64,000 nt of DNA, taken from NCBI GenBank assembly GCA_009760855.2, contig WPIO01000001.1, positions 4,112,001 through 4,176,000 of the forward strand, written 5' to 3'. The notes under the pieces were generated by a model that was not told the DNA's origin, did no database searches, and saw nothing but the letters and a program-made list of their open reading frames with translations. The position numbers and the translations under genes were made by a program. The number at the start of each line of letters is the position of its first letter. Within the stretch, counting starts at the first letter, position 1. Below, in pieces: positions 22,801 through 35,300 of this stretch. Source of the DNA: Cristatella mucedo (taxonomy: Eukaryota; Bryozoa; Phylactolaemata; Cristatellidae).

Positions 22801-25800
22801 GATGGGGCATTTAATAAAACGTATCTTCATTTTATGATAGGAATTATCGCATTGCATCAAACATTAGCGAACTGCTAGCCAACTATCAAAATGAAGGAGA
22901 TTCTACACCAGTGCGTATTTCGCTAACTTTCGTCAGCACATAATAATCTGGAGTAAAATTAGAAGCGAATCACTCATTGGCCGCTCATTGCGAGGCCAGC
23001 TGCACTGACAGACACAGAAAGCTTTCCATGATCGCACATTTAAGTAGGCTTTAGTAGGTATGCTCAATAATAAACCCTGTTCATTTGACATTCTGTCAAT
23101 TGCTAGGATCGTTCGACAAAATAGCAGTTGAACGAAAGCTCGATCGTTGATCAATTGTAACTTTTGAGGAAGATGAAACACATATTTTTACTCGTGACTT
23201 TTTTGAGGTAGCCGCTATATACGAAGCCTCAGCCAGAGTGCAATCAACCGGGTAAAGTTGCTCTGCGATTTACGAAATTTAGGATTCTAAAATTCAGCCG
23301 AGAAAAGTGCACGCAACCATGGATTTTAGGCCAGGAAAATTGACTAGGTGCATTCAGTACACATGAATGCGTTAATGCGTTGCATGATGATCGCTTTTTC
23401 TGGCTCACATCAAGCTGACCTCTTTGCTGCAGGTTGACATGCTATATCAGCCAGTCTTCAAGTTTATCCACACGGAGGATCAAGGCATAGTGATGGAGCA
23501 ACTCGCTGTCCACCATCTTAGCGAGCTTGTTCTGCTCGGTAGGTATCTTATCGCATGTGCATTAGATGATCAGCTTTAGAAAAAACTGTTTGGTAAGTTA
23601 CACAACGGTATTAACTGAATACCTTTGAGTGCATGCTAAACTTTTACCAGCACGAGGTAGCGTGAGCCAAGTACAGCGATGTGAGGTCTGGTTGCTTTGG
23701 AGGAGGTCATAGGAAAAGAAAGCACTCCGCACACGATGAGTATTAGCCCAATGGTAAGGTGCTCAATCTTCATGGGTACGAGTCATGCATGGGCAATCTT
23801 TCATTGCCCACTGCAAGCGGCTATAATAGTCATTAAGGCTCTTTTGCCGCTCCCTAAATGAGGTTGTTGAATCAGATAAACTGTAGGTTTAACTGTACAC
23901 TTGCTCATAAAAAGCGCACACTTTCACGATCGCTTAATAGGAAATTGGCGCATAATTTAACATTCTTATTTAATTATACAATTTATGCCGCATCGATTAT
24001 GCATAGAGACCATCAACCTTCTGCCCATGGCATTTGGGCCATAGCATGATGCTTATCTTTGTAGCTCGAGTCTGTTTAAATTTATATTAAATTAACCCGT
24101 TTTAGGATACCTTTTCGTTTTTGGCTGAGGATCTGGGGGTGCGAGCTTAGGATTAGGGTTTATATTTAGGATTTAGAGTTTAGTGACTAGGAATGTTTGT
24201 CTTTTTAGGTTTAGGGTGTCCTTTAGGGTTTAGATTTTAGGGTTTAGGGGCTAGAATTCGCGGTTTATAGGGTTAAGGATACCGGATATCATGCTGAACT
24301 TCCTGCTACAGGCAAAGTGCCCATGTCAGAAAATTGGCTGCCTCTATGCAAAACGACGCCGTATCAGCTGCATCTGATGGTTGATCTGGATGATACTGGT
24401 ATGCTTCGGATATGTCACTGAGCAAAGGCCTGGAGGGTTTCCAAAAGGATATTAAGACGACACGAGTGCTTGGATTGCTGTCCTACTTTTCTATGAGACA
24501 ATTGATGAATAGGTAATAATGTGCTACCATTCTGTCTTGTTGTAACATTCGCTAACCACTATTATGACATTGGCGAAAGATCAAAGCCTCGCGTATTGCC
24601 CTTTTCTGCTACGATGGCATACAACCCCAACAAGAATAGTGAAAGCGCCTCTGGTTGCAATGATATGAGCTTTTTTTGGTACACGTTCCGAATAGGCAGA
24701 GGCCAATGCTTCTGCTCTTAATAGTGCACATATAAAGAAGGGGGTGTGTTAAGTTGGAAAGTACTCAGTTGAGCAGATGCTGCGCTTTAGCTCAATGTCC
24801 CAAAAAGCAATCCAAGCGGCTCGCAGTCAATTCGTCAGAATGTCGCGTCCGCTGGACTTACGAAAGCCCGTGGGTATTATGGCCAGCCTTTTGATTTTGG
24901 TTTTGAGGGAGAAAGCATGAGCCGAATTGAAGCATTTGCTTGTGAAATCGCTCGCTTACTGTAGGAGAAGCACGGCCGATCCAGCGAAGGTTCACAGTGA
25001 GGTACAGGTGCATACAAAATAATTCCGCCAGCTTTGTTGTGAGTATCTTAATCGACTACATGCTTTCTCGCGCTGCTACTTCGGCTATGCTCTAGTGATT
25101 CTCGCGGCAGACTATTACCAATAATGTCTACCAAAATGGTTTTGTTGTTAGCCGATTAATCCAATATCCTCAGATTTAGCGGGCTCACCTCGTGGCAATC
25201 ATTGTGTTGCTATACACATTATTCGATTATATATACATACATTTTTTATATTATATATATATACATTATACGTTTCATATACATTATTCAATTAAATTTA
25301 CACTTGCATTTAGTCTGCCGAGCTCGGCACACAAACTTGAGCTTGGTAAATGACAGACAATTTATTTGACGAAAAGGATTCGTGAAGCGTCCGTCGCCTG
25401 TGCTGTTTGGCATTTCGGATATAGCACTCCTTAACTTTCAGTAAGGACAACTTTGACCTGCAGATGATTGGTTAGCTAGCTTTTGAAAAGGCAAATGAAG
25501 TTGACTTTTTTATGTGACCAGTGTTATCTGTCATGTTGCGAACTAAATGACTTTTATCTGCGACACAAAATCCAATTGACTTCAATTTCAGCTTGACCAG
25601 AATTTCTATGTGCCTCAACACCTCTAGAGATTTTGATCTTTTTTTTTACCTCGTCCTGGTGTTTCCTTAGCATTGCTCGCGTGAGGTCAGGAAATAAAGC
25701 TGCCAAAAACCTGCTTTTAATTAACAAATTACACGGTTTTTAAATCTACTACGTAAATATGGCAGTGGCATTCATATTTTGTCAACATTCACCTTTTCAT

Positions 25801-28800
25801 GTAAAGCAAAATTCTTTTGGCTACTTGGTAATTGGCTGATTGCAAGTCCATAAAGGATATCGGAGATAAACGCTTGAAAGGGCTAGCTGCAAATTATCAT
25901 GGGCGCTGGCTTCCGATTCTAACGTAGAAACTGCATATGGGCTTTCGCAGCTAAAGGGAGACACCTTATCTCTAGACAATGCAATAAGCAGCACGAGCGC
26001 CTCAGCTTAGTTTCTGCTTTGTGAGACTGCTGAACTTAAAAGACTGTCGTGGAAGTTGGTGTGCAAAAACTTCGTAACATATTGCAATGCTCGAGTATCG
26101 GTCAAGCAATTTACTCTACGATATGGAATCTATATGACGGCAGCTAGAAGTAGCATGCTAAAACGGAAGACATTATACCAGAAGTGACGATAGCAGCCGT
26201 CTGCCTGCTCCGGATTTAACTTGACGGGGTTCCAGAGAGTGGTAATGTTGGCGACCACAAAAATTTCTTGACTGCGCATGTTGGTCATATCTGAATATCT
26301 GTGGGGTGCAATAACTATAACTTTAACTAAATAGACCCTGGTCCAGATCAGAACCCGCCTTTAAATTATTGCATCTCAATCTCCTGCTCTCTTCCTTTTT
26401 CCACCTCTCTTTTCTCGCTTTCTCATCGTCTGCCTCACACTTTTTCTATTTTTATCTCTCTTCCTCTCTCACTCTCTCCCTTCCTCTCTCTCAACCTCTT
26501 GCATTCTTTATCCCCCTTTCGTCTCCTATCTCTTCCGCTTTTTCTTACGCGACGCATCACTACGTAAGCTTGATTGATTATACAAGGACCATTAAACTGT
26601 TAGCTCGGAGTGACGTAATAGTGAACAACGCCGAAGCCAAGGCTGAGCCTGATCATCGCTGAAATATGACGATCGCCAGAGTTTTAATGGTCCTTTTATA
26701 GAAGCCACCTGTATCACGGGCCTATATTTTGTTCTACTATATTTTTTACTGCTTTTGGTGAGCCCTGATAACACGCTTGGTAAGGCGGTTGCTTTTAACG
26801 ACCTCGATCCCGAGGTCGTGAATTCGAATGCTGCGGTGGGCGATCCTTTATCGCCGCTGCAAGCAGTGGTGATAGCCGTAAAGGCTCTTCTATTGCTATA
26901 CAAAAGAGGCTGTTAAATCAGATAGCATTTATTTATTACTGCTATACAAGCTAAGCTAAGATTATCTGAGCCAACGTGAGACTTTGAAAAGACCACAACA
27001 GACAAATTGAGTAGACCAGTTTATCTCGTACCGATATCTTTACTCACAGATGAAAGCTGAAGTTTAATAAAACCTGACATCCTCAGTCAGGCCGGTTTAG
27101 ACTGGTTTGTAAGGTATGGGCAGTGTTGAGTACATTGGTATTGAGAAACCTTCTGCACATCTGCGTGCATTGGAGCAGCTTATGCAATTTGTTATCCATA
27201 TTTTAAGGTGCCACTTTCGCCAGTATTGGTCACGGTACTGAGAGGTCTAGAACCTGCTACTTAAATTGTGTTTTGTGTGAAAAACCTGGTCCTTTGTATG
27301 AGTTCGTGGCAATATTTAATATCCTAAGAGATCTTCGAGAATCTTCGTTTATCAAAAGTGTGCAGACAAAAAGAGGTCAGTCTCCTTCTGTAGACCGTGG
27401 ATGTATATGGCTACTTGAAAGTTACCGGCTGCGGCTGCGATGTGCCAGCTTGCCGAAGCTTGCTGGCTCTATGCTTCCCCGTTGCTGAAATTGAGGTTGG
27501 AAGCGGCGTGACGTTCTCCAGCAAGCACAAGCCAGATATGACGATTCTCGCCGTCGACACGCGGTGAGTACAAAGTAAAATCCGTATGACTTCCAGACCA
27601 GCGGGCAAAGTAGCATTTCGTCCACACTGTCCGTTTTTAACATTGCCACCCACTATTAGTTTCCCGTCTGTCAAAGCGAGGGACGGTATGGGGAAATTTA
27701 AGCCGTATGTTTTTGCTTGCTTCCGTTGTCTGATTGATCCCACCAACAAAGGAGTCACATGTTCACGAATTACTTAGAATGGTGGTTATCTATAGCCCCA
27801 TCCCCGCCGAAGAGGTATATTTCGGTGATCCAATCGTGTTTTCTTTGCAGCAAATGTAAAGCGTCTAGAGAGAGATTGAGTTCTCTGATGGTGCTTCATC
27901 AGATGTATAATAATAATAATAATTATTATACGAGGTATGCTTCACCTGCATCCAACTGTAAACTGGGTGTATAAGGACTCAGATCTCATGGGGTGCTATA
28001 CAGATTGCACTATCATTATTATTATTATGCTCTACTCTAGTAGCAGCACGCCTTAACCAAAGTGGCCGCAATGTCATAGATACCGGTATATCTGTGTGTG
28101 TGTGTGTGTGTGTGTGTTGTCATCCGCTATTTCCGCCACACCAGGTAGTTAATAATATTAATTCATTTGTATAGCGCCCTAAGAGAATTTAATCTCTATT
28201 CAGGCGCTTCGCGTATGTCGCGGGGCTTGAGCCCACGATCTCGGCCAGACCTTGATCGGGGGGGGGGGGAGCACCCTTATTATTGGGCTAAACCAGCTCG
28301 GTAAGGCCACAAAGCCGGACCAAAAACCGTAAGGTACTCGAACTGAACCGCCATTAATAAAATGAAGTGGTCATGGATTCAAATCCCGAAGCTGTCCCAC
28401 AGCCGCTACCTATCAGCTGTAAGGAGGCGATAGCCGCTAAGACTCTTGTGCTGCCATAAAAATGAGACCTTTGAACCTGGATACCTTAGTTTGTTGTTCA
28501 CTTTAAAGACACAGTTGACGCTGCAGAGGGCCGGGTTTTTGCGAGTAGCTTTTGCTGAAGCAATGCGCTGTGACGCAACGAGCAGGTCGGCTGGACTAGC
28601 GCGCTCTGGTGGCCCATAGAGAAGAAGGAAGTAAAGCCGCTCGCAATGTAAGGGTCCCCGCGAGAAAAATGAGCCGGCCAAGTAAGCGCCACCAAAGCAT
28701 CCCAGGCTCGACGAGCGGTGCCGCAATAGTAAACGAGTTCGTGCACACATGCGCGCACCTTGGCTGCCATGAGCCTGAGTGTCAGACGCAAGCTCGCTTA

Positions 28801-31800
28801 GGCTGGATTCACGAACCGAAGCATAACTTGCGTGTCAAGGGCTACAGTCTCGGAGAGTGCGCCTCGGGCATCTCGCGGCGACGATGGCACAGAAACAGGA
28901 AAATAACATCATTCTTCTTTGAAACTGGGTCACACGTTCCAGATTCAGAGCGTCTTCAAATTTCCACATTAGTCAATAGGTCCTGGGTATCAGACCGCGT
29001 GTAAGGTGCTCGCACTTGACGACCCAGGTCTTGGGTTCAAGTACTGCAGCAGGCAATCGTTTATCGCATGCTGCGAGCGTGGTTATGGCAGTATACATGG
29101 CCGGTTTCTGCAGCTACGTATTAAAGGGGCTGTTTAATAAGCTAGACTTTACTTTAGGTCGAGAAACTGTCGCTGCACACGCGGTACTGAGGAGACGGCC
29201 GTTTGTAATTGGCTTCAGAATTGTATTTAAACTAACAGGGCTTCTTTGCAATTCGTATATTGTTGGAATTAAAAATCGTGTGCGGCGTAGTCGCACGTCG
29301 TCATAGTTGTGTAGGTATATACTTGCTTAGTAATTTGACAACTTACGCTGAGAATGGCAGAACTTTGACTAGAGCACATGTTCGTGCGAACTCGCTTCGA
29401 CAAACTATGTCAGGCAGGTTCAATGGAATTCAATTGCAATGCTGAGATAGGAGTCCCTTGCTTACTAGCATCTATTTCCCGCCGTTTAAAAGGATAAAGA
29501 TCAACTGACTCAACAGGCTCATTTCTATTTCAGCTGAACAAACTTCGTAGCTGTAACCCCGAGTGTAGCTGTAGAAAAGGACTGCACTCTGCAAGTTTGG
29601 AGCGAAAAGCACGGGTCGTTCAGTGCTAGTGCCTCACCACTAGACTGTGAGCCTATGACCAAGAAGCCTCTATTTGTCATTTAAATTGCTTCGAGGTGCT
29701 TGTTCCACTACCGTGGTTGGTGCGCCTGTAAATACTTGCATGAGTTAAGCTACATTGAGTCGGTCAAACTTTGGTGTGACTAATTCGTCCAGCTTGCTCC
29801 AGTGTTCGCGACAGTCATTGCTGACATTGGCCGTTATTTTTTTGATCTTGCTGACTGGAATGATGGTAGTAACAATGTTTACATTACCAACGCCGAATCG
29901 CGTAAATGCAGCTTTATTTACGCTGTGATTAAACGAATGCAACATTCCGTAGCTGTTCCATTTATTCGTAAAAGTAATTTTCCCTTTACGATTCGTAGTC
30001 TGCTGACGGATACAAATATTTCTTCTGACAGAAAATCAAAATTATAGGAACAGAAAGCGTTTGGACAGGCGGGACATTTTTTCAGGGATTAAGCCATTTG
30101 CACTGCAGACTAAGGGCGATGATATGTGAAGTTTGTAGTATAAATTTGTAATTGAGCATTTAAGCATTTATAAGGCATTGTATTATAGTTTTTTTATGCA
30201 TTTAATCAGAGCTATTATTTTAAGACAGTCAATTACCTGTATAATAATGTCTGACAGTCACCAAGCGTGAGTTTTCATACCAAGTTTAATTTCTAATTTA
30301 CTGATCCTTAAAGTCTTAATGCATTGATTAGCCGATCTTAGCGCTAACCATTTTATTGACCTCCTATCTCTAGAATGAGAAAGTTTCCCCTCGCCTCTTT
30401 CCCAGGTCTGAGAAAATCTGTAATAGACCATAAACAGAAAATAAACCTAATTTTTATCTGACTTAATTTACCTTGACAATTATTCGAATCTCAAAGTTCT
30501 TTGAAACTCCACAGCATCATCATTACGCTAATAGCTATTTATTGTTCTCTGGAAGCATTGAAATGAGCAGTAGTTCGAGACTCCTCCATCTTTCTACATA
30601 GGATCATTCGATTTTATACCATGTCTGGCCTACATTCACTCGCGTCCTAAATCTTCATATCCGGTAACACATTGCTACTCTTCTCCCAGAGAAAAGTCGA
30701 ATGATAGCAGCTAGAGAGGGACATGATTGCCTGCGCTTATAAAGATTTATGTCTGTGACGCAAGGTCTTTTTTCCCCAGCCGAAGTCTTTGCCATGACAC
30801 AAGAAGGAATGTTGACGCCTGATATTTGAGATTAATGCACAGAGCGCCTAACTTTAGTTGCAGGCCACTAATAAACCTATCAGCTTTTGGTGGACAGTAC
30901 TACGCTATGGTACATCCGTTGGATGCGGCATACTTTGCTCAAGTCCATCATCTCGGTAAGATCTCTTAAGCAGCACAATCGGCGCTTAATTATAGCCTTT
31001 CGCGTAATCTCCTGAACTGTTTGATGTCAGGATATACGCTAGTAATAGGCCTGAACATGCTTTGCTTAATCCACTGTCAATTTTCAAATCATATGCAGGT
31101 TTGCCATCGTTAGGGGACATGCCAACTTATACCAGGTAACAGCTGTACCGCTAGATCATTCGTAGCAATACGATTTATTGGCTCCAAACCACTAGCAGAG
31201 AAATATATTTTCCTCTGCTTGTCAGTATGATGGAGTGAGTGAATTAAAAAAAGCCACAAATGTTTGAATAGTTTTCCATACTTGATCTAGAAAGGTGTTG
31301 GTGCTACGCGGCAAGTTGCCTGCAGAGAAATCCAGGGAAAAGTCTGTAGTAATTTGTAGGCACAGTGCTGAGAACAGGCACGTTTTTTCTTGAGCGGAGA
31401 AGATCCAGGAACCTCTCGTTTCTTGCTTGGTCAGTGCTCTACCGACTGAGCTTAGGAGATGCCAATACTCTACTTACTCTATATGGGGCCTACCTTCCTG
31501 GCTTTAAATGTTCACTTACGAGCTTGATGGGAGTCTGGTGCTTGAATGCATGCGTACATTTGTAATCGTTATTGGGTGCCGAGCTGCACGCAGCACGCCA
31601 GCTGTGAATGAGTCATTTAAAGATACAGAAAAACCAAAGACCATCTGCCATAGGTCAGCGACTAGAAAGGTTGTCTTGAGTGGGTACAATCTCGTAACTT
31701 ACCCATGGTGTGGTTTTGCCGATTTTATTAAATTTTTGCTATAATCTCTCCTCATACGAAGATATAAATCTATAAAGAGCCAATCAAAAGTCTTCTAAAG

Positions 31801-32153
31801 AAACTCTCCTGCAGTCCAAATTTTTATTCAGGTTCGATAGCTTAACTTGGCTTGTTTCCTAAAATTCATGTATATCTCGAATTCTACATCATTGCCGAAT
31901 TTATACATCGCGGCACCGCCCGTGGTGTCATGAGAACATCCTAAAGGGCTTGCTGTTAGTTTGATGGTTCTCGCCAAAATACCCGTTGAGCACTTTGAGC
32001 ATCTTATATTTAGCGAGTGAATCCGCAGGAATGCAGGCTCCCTGATTGGGCCCTGGAGTAATGCACTCACTTTTGATGACCAAGTTAGTGGGTGCATGCC
32101 CAGGGGTATATTTAAAGCCCGCATACACGTTAAGTTCTCATAGGGTGCAGTAC

Positions 32154-32224
<71 letters not shown>

Positions 32225-32234
32225 GTACACACAC

Positions 32235-32326
<92 letters not shown>

Positions 32327-35300
32327 GTAAAGTTCTTACGCGGACCCACAAGACCAGCCACGACTTGGCTACTTCGTACCTAGCTGAACTGCTGCATCAG
32401 TTTCAGCCTGTTCGCGCCCTCAGGTCCTGTGTGGACAATAAATTAGCTGTCCCATTCTTCCGCTTAAAGACAGTTGGCGACAGAAGCTTTAGCTCTGCAG
32501 GTCCTAGACTGTGGAACTCGCTTCCACAATTCTTACGCAACGACAACTACTCTCCAACTGCCGACTATGGCACATCTTTTTCAGCGGTTCTGAACTGCTA
32601 CTTCTATGCTACTCACTACCTCAACTGCTCTTCTGACTCTGCTATGCTTCCCACTTTCTCTTTGTTGCGTGAGACGAAGTCTGTTGGCTACCGAATGCGT
32701 ACCGAAAGCCGCTTAGGCTGTGAGTGCGCTATACAAAACTCTCCTGCGTAACACCCACATGGTCTTTATGACTTTGTGGAGTTACAGACGGAGATACATT
32801 ACATTATATATATATATCTATGTATGTATATACCTTCTAGGTAGGTCTTAGCAAATAACAATTAAGTCATCAGTTATTGTGAAGCGATTCATACAATACC
32901 GTGCGTTTGCTGCTGATTGTGGCATTTAATTTCCTGCAGTCATTCAATCCTTGTTATACGCTACTTACTTCCTCTAGAGCAGAGGTTGGAAAACTCCGGC
33001 CTTTAGGCCAAATACGGCCTGGCCTTTACTCCAGTCCGGCCAATCGCCCCCTAATTATTTATTTCTGGATCCGGCTTAATTGAATTGTCCGGCTTTGTTC
33101 CCTTCATTACTGCTGCTTGCAGCTCAAGCTATGGATCGTGTTTATTTTTATAGCTGATTTCAGACGCTTGTATGAAACGGCGCCTGGCAGGGAAGGAATG
33201 ATAAATGTGTACATCTATAACTGCCCTGAGCGTCTGTGCGTCTGCTGTGACTAGTTTTTGTCTGACCCCGCCCAATACACCGGCCCGGAGAAGTGGGTTT
33301 CTTCTCCCCAATTGTGCCTCATTGAACTGAAAAAGTAGTCCAAAAAGTATGCCGAACCCTGCTTTAATGTCATCTTAAGTCCGCCTTGCTTACAACTTTG
33401 TGAAATGAAGGTGGTTAGCAATCGTATGTGAGTCTTCAACTGCTCAAGGGGAGTTATTGCCCTATAGAAAACTCTAAAAAGCATTGCACTCACTCAGCCT
33501 TTACGGCTTTAAGCCAGCGACAAATATATACGCCTACACTCAAAATTCCCGCGTTCGCCCACACACACACACACTCGAGCACTCGCTTGCACATAACATG
33601 GCGGCTTGAGCAGAAGATTTAGCTTAGGGCATTTTTCTAGAAGCTTGGATTGAGTTGAGTCAAAGTGAATAGTTACATTACTAATGTGCTGAAGGCTTTA
33701 CGTTTCAGCACTGAAGTATGGAAGGAGTACAGCCGTCGCATACAGGGTGCTAACGGATACAACGAGTGGCAATCACTTATGGCTGCAGACTCGCCTTGAA
33801 GTTCTTCAACCAGGCCGGCAAAACGCACCGAGTGAAATAGAATGTTTGCATCGGGTCCTTACGTAAGTCCCTGTCCATTATATTCTGACTTGAATAGTGT
33901 GTACAGAAGCACTCGTGCAGTATTCTCCGTTAGTCGCACACTGTCTAGCTCATCGTGCTCACAGGAAACCTGTCTGATCGGCAGCATCGAAGATCGAAGC
34001 GGCTGCAATGTCCATTCAACGGCATCCAGGTCCCCCTATACCCGCTCACTGGCTTAGCGCTACCTGGAGTGCTTAACAACACATGCAGCAGCAGCAACAA
34101 TAGTAGTAATAATATATTTAATATAGCACCCTCAGAGAACTCAATATCTTTCTAGACACTTTGCATTTACAGCAATTGAAGCATGATCGAATGTTTAGTG
34201 GTAGCATGCTCAATGACATCAACATAACGTGGCTAGTGGGGGACATGCACAGGGTCAGCATGCAGATGTGATTAGTAGCAGCATGCATAGTGTCAGTATG
34301 TGTAAGCACGTAAAGGACAAATCTCATGGACCCACTACATGATGTGGTAAATAGATATGTTTTAGTTACATTTTTAAATGTGGTCAAGTTAGGGGATGTC
34401 GTGATGCAAGTCGGGAGTGAGTTCCAAGCTTAGGAGCATACGAAATAAAGGCACGGTCTCTAAAGGATTTGAGGTTCGTATGAGGTATAGGTAAACGATT
34501 AGATTCCGAAAAGCGAGTGATACGATACTTATCAGGTATGGGAGTAGATCCAATAGGTAGGCTGGAGCCAAAGAATGAAGGGACCTGAAAGTGAGCGACA
34601 AAACCTTGAAGTCGATGCGCTGTTTGACTGGAAGCCAATGCAGGTCGGTGAGAAGTGGTGTGACGTGGCAACTGTGACGCTCACGACAGACAAACCTAGC
34701 TGCAGAAATTTGCACCAGCTGTAAGCACCTGATTGCACAAGCCGGTAGACCAGCAAGCATTGAGTTGCAGAAGTTGAGACAGGATGTCACAAATGCATGG
34801 ACCAATTTAGAGGTGGTATCCCTGTCCATGCAAGCCGGATTTTAGCAATGACTGTGGAGCTGATGTGGTGGTCTAATGAAAGGTCACTCTGAAGCATGGC
34901 ACTCAGATTTTGTGCGGATTCAACAGGACGTATGCTGGCAGAGCCGATTGTGAGCTTTAACCTTTCCAATTTCTGAATCACACTTGGTTTACCCATAACC
35001 AGTAAGTTGGTTTTTATCATCTTTCAATCATTGTAGTACCGCCGTGGCTGCGGTTATTTTAGCCAAGAAATGATGTTCACGCAGTGCTAAGTTGTTTGAA
35101 ATATATTAAAGACAGTTTTAGGATCGTCTCTGATGTGAAAAGTGGTAGCCAAGACCCTATTTAAATTTATGTACGGAAAAAGAACTTCGGATCACAAGTG
35201 GAGTCAATTAAGGTGTAAATTAGAAAGTATTTTCCCCAGGTTAACCCATTAATTGGAAAAGAGTTCTCGGTGCATGAAACCTCGGTCTAACGTTTTTCTT

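Noticed and set aside
26369-26662. 97-codon Ser/Leu-rich frame resembling a membrane protein
   Set aside because: It is the CT-rich low-complexity tract followed by an S2 SINE.
28406-29004. Three overlapping frames of 97-131 codons
   Set aside because: GC-rich, mutually exclusive, no motif, and partly covered by SINE S2.
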